Part shown: piece by piece, positions 49,335-60,858 of the stretch | Layout of the letters: each line of letters starts with the position of its first letter | Numbering within the stretch: the stretch's first letter is position 1 | From: Deroplatys truncata | Taxonomy: Eukaryota > Arthropoda > Insecta > Mantodea > Mantidae | Length of the DNA: 64,000 nt | Assembly: GCA_030765065.1 (NCBI GenBank) | Contig: CM060978.1 | Span: forward strand, 113,689,692-113,753,691 | Direction of reading: 5' to 3' | The notes under the pieces: generated by a model | The model's database searches: none | The model's input: the letters and a program-made list of their open reading frames with translations, nothing else | Told to the model about the DNA's origin: nothing | Translations under genes and position numbers: made by a program

Positions 49335-52300
49335 TAGGTCTGGAGCCATATAGCTACGTCCACAGAATGAAGAATATTCTTGAATCTTGAACTCTTTTCC
49401 AAGATTGCTATAACTGTCGCCATCATGCAACTATTTTTATTTTGACTGTTGCAGGAGTCACAGAATGGATGCATAGTCGTGACTATAACTGATTTAACCT
49501 GAAATACTTTTCTTTACTCAAACACGACTGCACAGCTGATAACTTCTCTGTAACTAACCTGGAAATATGCTAACAACAATGAAATCCGGTTGCAGGAATA
49601 TAAGCAGCCAATAAAGAATAAACACTGTTACAATAATGAGCAACACAGCCTGCAATAGCATGCTTCTATTATTGCCAACTGCTCACTTGAAATGAAAGTA
49701 AAGAAAAATTTATTGCATTTATCAACATTTGCTTTAACTCTCAGAGTGCATATACCGGTTTTTGCTAAAACCTCGTGAATTGGCCTGCTTGTGTACACAA
49801 CATTTATCAACTTTTGCTAAAACCCAATTCACAGAATGATGTTGAAGGTGAAAATTATATTGTTACAACGTATAACTCAATTTCGAAAAAAATTACATTT
49901 ATAAAGTTTTGAAAAAATGCTCCTCAATTTGCCTCTTTGAAGTAATAAGCAGAACTTAACATTACTTACTACAATTTCCCTACCTCCTCCTTTACAGTGG
50001 TTAATTTAGCACTTTCTTTCGATGATTACAATTTATTTTAAACAAGAAGGAACTTGTGACAATTAATGTAGGCGTATGTTTCCATGTGGTTTCCATGGCT
50101 ACCTCGCCTTCACTATTGGTCTAGCCAGTAAGGTTCTACCACCTTGCTTTCCCTTTGCCTACAAGCTGAACTTTGAGGGATGACAGGTTGTCATAAATTA
50201 CTTTGGAGCAGGTGCTTTCATACTGCCCGCTGGCTTTCTGATAACATCCCAGCAATACTGTTCTCCCACTTCCCTGCTATGAGTGAATGTCAAAGTCACT
50301 TCTTGTATAAGTGCTAATGTAATCATGTTTCCAGATGTTTAAATATTGTAGTTTTACATCAATGATGAATATTTATTTTTCCTTTGTTGAAAGAATATTC
50401 ATATATAGCACACATTATAACTTGCACATCTATGCTCATGCAGAAATTACCTTGTACAATTGCATGCCACCACTAAGAGTTTCAAACCAGCTCCTTTAAA
50501 CAAAGTAATACATGCACAATACTATAAACAATGCACAACACCATAATCCTTAGTATTACAACCAAACTAAAAGTAAATATTAACACCATTTATTTTCATT
50601 ATTGCATCATTAATTAGAAGTAAATATTAAATATATCATTAATTACTTATTTGTATAAGTTTATTTGTTGTGCAAAGAAACAAACATAACACTTATTAAA
50701 ACTGAAAAAAGAAGAGAGACTATAAATATGGAAAAAGAACAGAACATAAGGAAGATTAAAGGAATTTAAAAAAAAAATTACTTTTGAACATAATGAAGGT
50801 CTAAAACTTGTAGATTTTGTGATGCCATGCAGCTTTTTGTGAGTTTATTCTGCATAAATTTTAATCACAAGTTTAAGATTATTTTTTGCTTAAACTATTG
50901 TCAACCTTATTAGGTAATTAGAAGAAAACATGCACTCTGCTGGAATTGCAAAATTTTATAACACTTTGCTTCTTGAAAAAGTGAAACAGGAGGATCATGG
51001 GATACAGCATTTATCTGGGTTGAACAAACTATGTCCAAGACTCAAGTCAGCCCTCTGCAGACTATCTTTCTTTCTTTCCTTCCTTCGCCCCCCCCCCACC
51101 TCATCTGCCAAAACAGTTCTTTATTAGAAATAATTTGTTCCATTAATAACAATTTTCAAATTCAACATCTAGTAGTTGATGTGTACAGTATTAGCATGCT
51201 TGGAAAGCTAATGACTCTACAGCAATCTTACTTTCATTAAATGTTCTTTCTCAAACTGTATTCATTTATATGTCATGGGAATGTGCTTTGGAATGCTTGG
51301 AACTGGATTTTCTTATTACAAAAGGCTGTATATTCTAACTTCATATATTACAACCTTATCTTAACCCAGCAGTATTTATTTTGTTTCTTAATTTGTTACT
51401 CCCACAATTATTGGGTACTGAATATTCTACCATGGAAATACAAATTATGAGAGAGTGGTATGTTTGCAGAAATTTGGCTATATACTAGATATTTTGTGAA
51501 GGAGCATGACATAAGAATGTGGCTGTTTATTTAATGTTTATTAAATAATAATCACAGGTATCCAAGTTTAACGTTTAAAACAAAGACATGAAACATCCAG
51601 TTTGCTATACAAGCTAAGATATGTCCCTTTCAAAAACATTTAAACAGACCTCAACACACAACTGTTTTCGTAAAATGAATATCTGAATTTCCCTAAGAGC
51701 ACTAATGTTCATGCACTTTTCCCAAATTTTAAAGATTAGAGGAAGTTAAACTTACTCATTTATATTCCTTTCTTAATATTTAAATTGTGACATTTTGAAA
51801 TGTACTAGGTGAAACAGCACTAAGAATGATTAACACGTGAAAAGAAATCTTTACAATAACTATAATACTGGTTATAAAGAGAGTGATTTGCAAGCAAGTT
51901 ATTGCGATTTGGGAAATGCTGGCCCTAAAATTCTTGCAGAGTATCATTAAATTAATAAAAACTGTGCTAACCTTAGCAGCTGTCTAGTCATGCTGACACA
52001 AGCAGTTTAAGTAAGCAAGTTATACAAACTGAATGAGTTAATTCTTTCATTAAAAATATATGGCAAATAGCTTATTCAACTCTCTCTTTTTCTAATATCC
52101 TAAGTGCATATATAAGCTCAGAACAAAAATGGATTCTCCTCCAAAAACTGGTGATTTACCCCTTCCCTTCATTTTGCAATTTAGCAAATGTACTATCTGA
52201 GAGTTTCACATAAATTAGATGAAATGGCTTATCAACTGACCAACTCAAGTTTTCTGTATCACCTTACTGTATACTTCACAAAGAGGTGATGGACAAAATG

Positions 52301-53285
52301 TTCAGTTGTTCTGCACAGAACCTGTACTCTTTAGAATAAAATCACAAATCAGAATTTAAAACACACATTTTAATAGCATGCAAGGATTTGTTGCGAAGGT
52401 AAATTCACAGACAAAAGATTCTTATCTAAGATGTAATTATATTAATCTATAAAGAATTACCCTTTTAAATTATTTTTCTAAAACATTAAAGGAAATTTCC
52501 TTAAGCAAAATTAAAATTTAAGCTCTTTCCATCCAAAATAAACAGTCATATTTGTTTCAAGCAGTGGCTGCACCGTAAAGTGAATAAGCATTGGCTGATA
52601 TGCATAAAGCTGAATAGATATTTTTCTTTTACATTTTTAAGCACCTACTCACAATGACACACAGAAAAACAAGCATAGGTTTTAATCATTAAATGTGACA
52701 TCACAGACCAGAGTGCAGAGAGACAGCCTCTGCATTGCAGAGAAGCTTCTCCAATATGTTACACATTAACACTGAGAGAAGATAGCTTATGCTGGCAAAT
52801 AACTGAGTTTCCTAGACAGCCCACTGCAATATGGGATTTTTGGGAATGGATATTTATGGAGAAATTATAACATAAAATCAAAATAGCTTAGGTAAACATT
52901 TCAGTAGAAGCATAATCTGAGACATGTAGCCACTGATGACAATGACGATGATGCATAGAATACAAAATAAGTTTTCTTTTTATTTTAACCATTGTCTCTC
53001 ATGTGGTGTGGATAGGTTTTAATCCAGTTAAGTTTAAGCTGCCTTTCTGAACTTTTTATTTATCTTTCAATCTCAATCCTTAGATTGGATATTCAATAGT
53101 TTTAGTGCTTTAGGATCCAGTTTCATTTTGACATTTATTATTCATTATCTTATGTCATCTCCAGTAATTTAAAAGAAAGAAAAGTTAATGTTTTGAGTTG
53201 TGCCCTCACTGATATAGCTGAAATGCAAAAGAAATATAATTTCTGTGAAATTTGATAAAAGCTTACCTTTTTTACCTTGGAAACA
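49335..53285. other. CpG-poor, probably intronic DNA
   Basis: No gene recognised. Long AT-rich stretches with few CpGs. ORFs at 50930-51450 read through poly-C and T-rich runs and look like chance. Confidence 0.5.
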
Positions 53286-53292
53286 TACATAC

Positions 53293-53543
53293 ATGTTAAT
53301 TAATTTTCTTCACACATGCTGTGTGTCGGCTGAAGTTGGAAAGGTAGAATCAGACAAAAATTCAACAATATAGCCAGTATTTGAACCATGGATCTTTGGC
53401 TTGTCCTGTCACTACTCTGACCAACTGAGCTACCACGGCAAAATGCTGGCACACCAGTTCAAAACCCAGCTATGGCATTGCATTTCTCTCTGATAATATC
53501 TTTAACCTACACACAGCAAGTGTGAAGAACAATTAATTAACAT
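53293..53543. mobile_element. foldback element built from tRNA-like arms
   Basis: The outer ends 'atgttaattaatt...ttcttcacac' face each other as inverted repeats, continuing through 'tgctgtgtgt'. Inside the left arm (minus strand) is a tRNA-like unit with A box 'tagctcagttgg' (53421-53432) and B box 'ggttcaaatac' (53378-53388). The right arm holds a second, partial copy ('agttcaaaacccagctatgg', plus strand). Two related tRNA-derived segments therefore lie head to head in about 250 bp. Confidence 0.65.
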
Positions 53544-53699
53544 TAATTGACCTAACAATGGTTAACTATGAAGTCTGGGACTTAAAAGTACTTATTTACA
53601 AAACTGTAAGATGCCAATGGGGTATGTTATCTCAAAATGAATTTGAGAAAGCCTTGTGATTTACGGAGTAAAATGTGAGTCAGTTGGGAAATTTAATGT

Positions 53700-53850
53700 T
53701 GTGCCAACATGTTGCAATGGTAGTTCAGTTGGTCAGAGCAGTGACATGGAAAGCTGAAGAACCATGGTTCAAATCCCAGTTATTGCATTGAATTTTTCAG
53801 TCTCATTCTACCTCTCCAACATATACATGTGTTTAACAATCACTGCCAAA
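53700..53850 (+). mobile_element. tRNA-derived SINE related to the foldback arms
   Basis: A box 'tagttcagttgg' at 53721-53732, B box 'ggttcaaatcc' at 53766-53776. The body is 'ttattgcattgaatttttc' to 'tacctctccaacatatacat'. It is the third copy of the unit in the foldback element next to it. Confidence 0.65.
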
Positions 53851-54732
53851 CTTACTTTTTCTTTGAGTTCAAAATAAATAACTCACAGATTTACTTTGAA
53901 AAGTTTAGTGAACTTAATAACTTTTAGCTCCATGGTTTTGACTCTGAGACACACAACATATTACAAAGTTGTATGCTTGCAATTTTTAATACTCAACCTT
54001 CAGTCAATTCCAAATTTGCTTATAATTTTAAGAATTATGCGCTTCAGTGGACCTACATTCTTTGCTTTATCAGGTATCTAATATTTAGAATTTATGATTG
54101 GATGTTTCTCTAATATTCACACAAAATACCCATGAGATACTTATTTTTTTTCCACAGCAATTGCCTTGTGACTTAAGTTTTATATGCTTTAGCCCAAGAA
54201 TAACAATCTTAGCTCTACTTACTTCTGAGGAATACATAGAGTGATTAAATATATGCAGGTACTACCCTCAAGATCTATTTTATGCATTTGGATTATAAGA
54301 GAAACATTTTTAAATTTCTGCTTGCAAATGGAGAGTACTTGAGGCAAACATTCCACTATTATGCATATCAGCCATTATTATAATTATTACAATATTAAAC
54401 ACAGAGGGCAAATTCATCTGGATTAAGAAAATTAAAATATGCATGCCATATACATTTTGGTAGTAAATATAGAACACTAAAATTTGCATAGTGGCAAACA
54501 GTGTTATGTGGTAGTATTACTGCTGTAGTACTGGTTTGTAAAACTTGCTTCCTAGCAAAGGTGCCATTACAAAATCTTACTCATGGAAGTCTGAAAAAAA
54601 AATGACAAGCAAACATTCAAAAGAAACTTGTCTTGAAATAGAGGTTTGCAATATGGAGAAAAAGTATATTTTAGTACACTGGCATGATATGGCAATGTAA
54701 TACAGAAGTGTGAACAGAACTGCTTTTGATTG
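53851..54732. other. CpG-poor, probably intronic DNA
   Basis: No gene recognised. Confidence 0.5.
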
Positions 54733-54747
54733 AACATAATGGATATA

Positions 54748-54918
54748 TTTAAAGGTGAGTCGGAATTGTTACACTAACATCACTTAAGTTTACTCACTTA
54801 ACATGTTTCGGGAAACTTAAGTGAGTAAACTTAAGTGATGTTAGTGTAACAATTCCGACTCACCTTTAAATAAATTCAATACACATCACTGTTTCTAGCT
54901 TCTTTTCATTACAATATC
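54748..54918. mobile_element. 171-bp hairpin insertion with 15-bp target duplication
   Basis: The direct repeat 'aacataatggatata' flanks the insert at 54733-54747 and 54919-54933. The insert begins with a perfect inverted repeat of 54 bp (54748-54801 with 54817-54870) around a 15-nt loop that holds a mini-hairpin 'gtttcgggaaac'. A tail of about 48 bp follows. The target duplication shows an inserted unit. Its length is typical of target-primed retrotransposition, not of DNA transposons. Confidence 0.8.
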
Positions 54919-55005
54919 AACATAATGGATATAGTTGATCTGAATTGTAACAATGCTGGATACAGTGTTTTTAGAATGGAAAATTCATGCTAAATTATTA
55001 GTCAT

Positions 55006-55185
55006 ATTACTTTCTCTACTACATACCAATAGTAATCCTATGAAATACATGTTTTAAAGGCCTCTTAACCCTCCAAAAAAGCATTTTCAAAAAAAGGCCA
55101 GTGTGCATGTGTGTGTGCGTGCGTGTACATGTGAACAATATAACTCAAAAATGAAAAGTCCCATTAATACCTAATTTGGTATTTA
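55006..55185 (+). repeat. ACTTTCTCTAC repeat, 5' part, split by a LINE
   Basis: Begins 'attactttctctactacat', keeps the (TG)n site at about 55100-55132 and stops at 'cctaatttggtattta', where a LINE is inserted. It resumes at about 56563. CpGs of the consensus are TG/CA here. Confidence 0.8.
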
Positions 55186-56562
55186 TTTATTTATTCATTT
55201 ACACTGAAAATTCCAAGGATCAAATTAATCTAGGTATGGACTTTACTAATGAGGCAGTAAACCACAAAGATTTTCTGTTGCCGAGTTATTTAGAATAGGT
55301 AGTTTAAGAGCATGATTTTGAACTGAGATAGGCAATTCTTTCATGTCAAAAAATGCGAGACTGTTGTATGTTTTGACAGCACTATGTAAAATACCTTTTA
55401 TTCCATATTTGGTGCAGTCTTCCATGGTCTAGGGATACCATGCTAGCCTCTAGCTCTCAAGGTCATGGGTTCAAACTTGGCGGAGGGCAATGGATTTTTT
55501 CAGGTGTAAAAATCCTTAGCATGGCTTCCTTCAGAGGGGAGTAAAGCCAGTGGTCCCATGTTGTAGATTTGTGGCATGTAAAAGAGCCTCAAGCCTGATA
55601 AAAAGGCCTCTGAGCAAAGTTTCCGGTCTTTCATGCTCAATATAGAATAGAATGCCAAGAACCATAGCAGTTAAAGAGCATCTAAAAATAAAACTCAATT
55701 TTTTTCCCCCATATTTAACTGATTCTATGGAGATATGACTGACTGATCTTGTTTTGTCCAAGTGAATATCTTTATCGTGTTTTATAACTGAGTTGGTACA
55801 CAGGAGATTATTTTCAATTTTATACATGAGTAGAGAGATTCACTATATTTGCACAGAAAGAAAAATTGCAGGATGCTTGTTTCCTTATATTCTTCTGCAG
55901 AGGGCTTAAAAATACTGAACCGAAAAGTATTTTAATAGCTCTTTTGCAGCATTTCTAAACAGTTTACTTGTTCTTTATTACTATTGGACCATACTGCATT
56001 TAAATACAGAAACTTGAGGTAAAAGAAAGTAAATAAAAACTTCTTAATAGCTGTTATCTAACTAAATCTTTTAATCTGTACAATATGCAAATAACAGAAT
56101 TTGTTTCATTGACAATATGTTCAATATGGCAAGACCAAGTCAAGGTTGAATGCAATGTAAGACCGAATTATATAAACCTGTTTGAACTACATTATCTTTG
56201 ATTTTGATTGATGTACTATTTGTACTGACTAGAGGGTTTGTGAAAAGCATATATATATTTCCTATATTATGTACAAAATAATATGGATTTAATACAGTTC
56301 CTTGTGGGACTTCATGCTTTACTCTTAATATTGGGCTGGAATAATTGCTTAAGCTAAGTACAACACTCTTAGGAGTTAGCTTCTAAACCAGTTCATGGCA
56401 ATTCCTCTTATTCCTGGCTGTGCTAATTTTATTTAAGGAATTCATGATTGGCAGTATCAATTATTTTATTTAGATAAATGAAAAGACCACCTGCAATTTA
56501 TTCATTGTCTGAAGTTTTTGTAATAAGTTAACTACATCATGCACTACTGCTTCTGTGTTTAA
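55186..56562 (-). mobile_element. jockey/CR1-type LINE, 5'-truncated, decayed
   Basis: On the minus strand a reverse transcriptase is readable with breaks. A DTANHEFL-like block (compare FDTVNH) and GIRGIAMNWF occur near 56400-56450. The B-motif-like EVPQGTVL lies near 56292-56315, and STLTWSCHIEHI plus an RAIKILFG-like block further on. These are standard for the fingers/palm and the post-RT region of non-LTR elements. An S1 SINE is inserted in its C-terminal part. The short TTTA-rich tail near 55186-55200 marks its 3' end. The insertion splits a dispersed-repeat copy. Numerous stops; inactive. Confidence 0.75.
55425..55698 (+). mobile_element. SINE S1 copy with decayed CpGs
   Basis: A complete S1 copy inside the LINE. 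Most CpGs of the other copies are changed: 'aggtcgcgggttc' is 'aggtcatgggttc' and 'tttacggcacgtaaaa' is 'tttgtggcatgtaaaa'. This is a clear methylation-type decay. Confidence 0.85.
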
Positions 56563-57216
56563 ATTCAATATCTTCCAAAGAGTGGCAAACATTTTTCAAG
56601 AAAATTCTCCCACCCCAGATTACTTTTACATAATTTTTTTTTGTTACTTTTGATTTTCTCAAAAATCACCCAAATAATTTTTATTAATATAACATATTTA
56701 AAATATTTATAAGGTATGTCTTGAATTTTCTAGGAATAGTCTGCTAAGTCCTCTTCATTCAGAATGAATTTTGTATAATTTTGTTTAATGGGTAAACCAT
56801 AAGAAATATATAAAAATGCACTACACAAAAAATATAGCCCTTTTTAAAATCCACAATTTATTTCAAATAAATTTGTTTTTGATGTCAACCATTTCCAAGC
56901 CATACATTATTACTGGTTTAAATTTTTCAATACTTTTGTCATTTGCTGTCACTATTAAGTTATTTCTTGTAGTCGTGGAAATGATAAGGCATTTCAAGGC
57001 CAGCATATACCGACTAGCTTTTAAACATCTATTGATTCAGTTTCTTTTATCTCCCTTGTACCCACAACGAAATGGTAATGAAATTACTTCTGTAAATGTT
57101 GATTTTGATTAACATGAAGTAGATGGAGAAATAAAGCTTTCATATGAATAGTCTGCTGAAGCTATATGTAGCAAATGGTAGTGGTAGAGAAACTCATGAG
57201 AATATTACACATAGGA
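56563..57216 (+). repeat. ACTTTCTCTAC repeat, 3' part, after the LINE
   Basis: Continues the copy at 55006-55185 from 'attcaatatcttccaaaga' through 'gggtaaaccataagaaata' to 'gtagagaaactcatgagaa'. Confidence 0.8.
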
Positions 57217-57219
57217 TTC

Positions 57220-58345
57220 TTTTTTATTAAGCAATAACGAAAGCTACAGTTCTGCTCAAATTATTGCATTAATTACCGCTCTCTCTCCCCTCTTACCCCT
57301 ATCCATCCCTTCCCCTTTTTTCCCTTTTCACCCTCTCACTCCTCACCTCCATAGCCTTCTTCCTCTCTCTATCCTGACTTTCTCTGTGCAACTTGGATGT
57401 AATGTGATGTTTTCAAAACAGTAATAAAAGTGTTTTTTTGCATTGTTGATAATAATAACAATAATTAAAATATAGTAAAAGACTTAAGAGGTCACAAACT
57501 TGTACCTGTTTCTTATCCTTGCTATGCAATCACAGCTATCTTCTTTCATGGTAAGTATTGTGCGGTCCAAACCTTATGATGTTTGGTGAGAACCAATATG
57601 GTGCAACTGTGTTGCTGCCAAACTTAACTCTGCTTCGACAGAGTGTTCTGTGTTTGTGGTAAATATTATTGCAACTCTATAAATGCTAGAACAGAGCCTA
57701 TCACTGAAAGAGCTGAACAGCATATTACACTAAAGTTAAGCTCGCAATTGAGGTGCCTACAACCCTTCACTACTAATTCTGATTTTTGTTATTGTCCACC
57801 AAACCTTAATTGCTTCAACCTGGAGGAAGTTATGGTTGTAGACTTTATATGTATCCTCATTTATCTATTAAAGGATTTCTTCAAACAATGCATGGCTTTC
57901 ACGTAAAGGAATGTTTCTTGAACTGGAAGCTCTGAATACTTCTTTTAGCAATTTGCAATATGTCTTGATGCAGCCATTATTTTATGAAAAGACATACATT
58001 TTAGTTCATCAAATTGTGAATAGCTACTATAAGCATAACTAGAACTAAAAGTCTTCATTTAAACATCACGAAAGATGCCTATAAATTAATAAGGCATAAA
58101 ATTTGGGTGTAAAAAGATGAGTCTTTTTTGCACTTGTTCATCTTTTATCCTAGCTTTTATTTGCTTTTCTATAATATGAAATACGCATATTGCATTTTGA
58201 GTTTTACAAGCGGCAAACTGTACTGTGCGCATAAGGCAGTGCTGCACCACTGCTATTCACTGGTGTTGTATTAGTGGACATGCCTCAAAAGTCAGGAAGT
58301 TTGGACCCAATAGTAGTTTACATTCATGATTAATAGTAATAAAAA
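57220..58345. other. CpG-poor, probably intronic DNA
   Basis: A pyrimidine-rich tract lies near 57275-57390. The 87-codon plus-strand ORF at 57643-57906 is not recognised. Otherwise nothing. Confidence 0.5.
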
Positions 58346-58346
58346 A

Positions 58347-59095
58347 TCTGATGTGTTGCAACTCACATGACTTACCCTACTCAATCTTGTACAAACTATT
58401 CTTATAAACTCTTATTCTTCTATTTACTTCATGTTAATTGAGATTAAACATTTGCAGAAATTGTCTTCTTGTTTTTTTCAAGGTACGAAGGGATTAGCAG
58501 AATAAGTAGGCTTTAGACAACAGTCAAATCTTTTATGAGCGGATCGCTAAGTAATGGCTTTGAAATTCCTTTCTCTTTGCATGGCCAAGAGGGGGAAGGG
58601 AAAACAAAAGAAGAACAAAAAGAATAATGACTTCCCATTTGAGAAAAGTATAAGTATTTTAAAATGTAAACCAATAACAAGGAATATCTGCAAAATGGTT
58701 AATGCCATTTAAAAAAAAAAATGCCATAAATTGTAAGCTTTAACAACGATCTACATTTTTGGAGTAGTAAGATTTTGTTTGTCTTTCTCTTATCGTTTAC
58801 CAGTTATGCAAAAGTAATTCAGAATGAAGAGGACTTCAGAGGCTTTTCTCAAAACGTTCAAGATATACTTTTCATTTATCATGAAAATATTTTAATCAAA
58901 TCATTAGAATCTTTTTGAGAAAATAAAACTTTTCAAAAACTTTTCCACGTAAAGTGAATTTGGGAGGAGGAATTTTCTTGAAAATCTTCATGACACATCC
59001 TTGAAAGATGAAGAACTTAAATACCAAGTTTGGATTTTAACTGACTTTTCATTTTTGAGTTATACCATTATCTCCCTCTCCCCACAGAACTTTTT
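58347..59095 (-). repeat. ACTTTCTCTAC dispersed repeat, lacking 5' end
   Basis: Minus-strand copy from 'aaaatctgatgtgttgcaa' up to 'tttttgagttataccatta', where the next copy begins. Confidence 0.8.
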
Positions 59096-59098
59096 CTA

Positions 59099-59712
59099 AA
59101 ATCTGATAAGTTACATTCACATGACTTTATCCTCTTTATTAGTGGGCACACAAATTATTCTTACAAAAGCTTATTTTCCTTATCTACTTCATTTTAATTG
59201 AGACAAACCTTTGCAGAAATAGCTGCATTACACATTTCATTATACATACAAAGGGAATAGAGATAGTCAAATGTTTTAGAACTGGATGCTATATGCCTGC
59301 CCTTAAATTCCATACTCCTTCCATCACATAACAAAAAACAACTGAAAAACAAAAGGACTTCAACAGTAATGGCTAAGTAATGAACAATTTGAACCATTAA
59401 TAATGAATATCATGGAAATGGCTTAGGCTACAAAAAGAGTATTTGAAATAAATTGTGTGTTCTAAAGAGATCTACATTTTTTGTGCAGTAGGTTTTCGTC
59501 TTATCACTTAATGTTTACTAGTTATACAAGATTAAACAATATTCCTTCCAAATGAAGAGGATGTACCGGCTATTCCCAGAACATTCTTAATATACATTTT
59601 AGTTGTATGTAAATATCTTTAATATATGGTATTTCAATCAAAATCATTGGCAATTTTTTAGAAAATTAAAAATTTTGAAAAATGTTCTGTAAAGGTGGGG
59701 AATTCTTTCTTG

Positions 59713-59719
<7 letters not shown>
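59099..59719 (-). repeat. ACTTTCTCTAC dispersed repeat, part 1, split by a SINE
   Basis: Minus-strand copy starting 'atctgataagttacattca' and running to 'tgaaaatct', where a SINE is inserted. It resumes at 60005. Confidence 0.8.
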
Positions 59720-59773
<54 letters not shown>

Positions 59774-60004
59774 CTCTCTCGTTTTGTTTTTACTGCATTG
59801 GTCTTATTGACAGCCTTTCCTTTGGAACTTATTACCTCTTGGCAATGGTGTTAACTCGTATTCTGTTGTTGGGTTTCTTTGCACTTTGTGGGTTTTCTCA
59901 TTCATACTTCCAAACTCTGGGGAGGATAGGGAATAATCTTAGCTAGAGAAAAATTCCACGCAGCCAGAAATTGAACCCGGGAACCCCTGCACAGCATGCA
60001 GGTG
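59720..60004 (-). mobile_element. third SINE family, (TC)n tail, 9-bp target duplication
   Basis: Flanked by 'tgaaaatct' at 59711-59719 and 60005-60013. On the minus strand a B box 'gggttcaattt' lies at 59968-59978 and the A box is missing, so the head is truncated. The element ends in a long (GA)n, seen as (TC)n at 59720-59777 on the plus strand. Target duplication and simple-repeat tail indicate LINE-assisted insertion. The plus-strand ORF starting in the (TC)n is an artefact. Confidence 0.7.
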
Positions 60005-60263
60005 TGAAAATCTTTGTGTTGCATCTTTGGAAGGTACTGAACCTAAATACCAAGTTTGGTATTTATCCGACTTTTCGTTTTTTGAGTTATGCTGTTCATG
60101 CACACACATACACACACACAGACCTTTCTCTAAGAATGCTTGTTTTGGATTTCAGGGGCCTCAAAACATATATTTCCAGTGAAATCTTGGTATCAAATTT
60201 TTGGGAGGAGTATAATACCTTCTCTAGCTGCTATATAAATGTACATGGTAAAGAAAGTAAAAA
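60005..60263 (-). repeat. ACTTTCTCTAC dispersed repeat, part 2
   Basis: Continues the copy from 59719 through the (CA)n site at about 60098-60120 to the 5' end 'aaagaaagtaaaaat'. CpGs are largely lost ('ttccagtgaaatcttgg'). Confidence 0.8.
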
Positions 60264-60300
60264 TGCCATTTTTTGGGTTCAGGGGGTTTCAAAGCATATA
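60264..60300 (-). repeat. second tandem repeat 5' unit, split by mariner-like element
   Basis: 'ttttttgggttcaggg' to 'caaagcatata' repeats the 5' part of the family immediately after the previous copy. It resumes at 62070-62157. Confidence 0.75.
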
Positions 60301-60544
60301 CAGTGTTACTATAAGTGACCTTTCCGATTACAAGCTTCAATAATACTTAGAAACATGGTACTGATATCAATGGAAAGAGAAACTGAAATGCTTTTGTTAT
60401 CCAATTGGTTCACAACATTAAATCATATGTACTACTCTTGAATGCAAAAATTGGAAAACATGAAATTGGTATCAATAAAAATAGAAACTCTAACACTTGG
60501 TTCACTGGAAAATATGAAACAGAAATATTTGGTTTACAACCATA

Positions 60545-60840
60545 CATAAATCACATGTGCTCAATGTGAGCCTCCCCGTGTCACATGACACACATAAAGC
60601 CTGTAGTCCAATTTGTGCCATAAATGTTGTAGCATTGAACCATCCACCAATCAAATGGCCTCTGTGATGCAGACACAAAGATCCTTGATGTTAGGTGGTA
60701 AGAGTGGGAGATACACTTGTTGTTTAATAAAACCCCAGAGAAAAAAAATCACAAGGTGTGAGGTTGGGAGAACCTGAAGGCCAATGCAAGCAAGCAAGCA
60801 AGATCTTCATGGCCAGCATGTCCAATCTGTTCCGTCTCCT
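60545..60840 (-). pseudogene. mariner-type transposase, C-terminal fragment
   Basis: Readable as SPNLTPCDF, a frameshift in the poly-T run at about 60745, then a VYLPLLPPNIKDL block. The end is close to the usual tail with VTRGG and an EHM-like end. The third catalytic Asp position reads Asn (SPNL for the usual SPDL). The N-terminal two thirds are missing, apparently lost before or with the LTR insertion. Confidence 0.7.
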
Positions 60841-60858
60841 AGCAACAAAATTATTAAG

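Noticed and set aside
53372-53440. Functional tRNA gene
   Set aside because: Boxes A and B are present, but the copy lies within an inverted repeat family with several degraded relatives and no clean acceptor stem.
59695-59946. Ser-Leu repeat ORF
   Set aside because: Translation of the (TC)n SINE tail, not a signal peptide.
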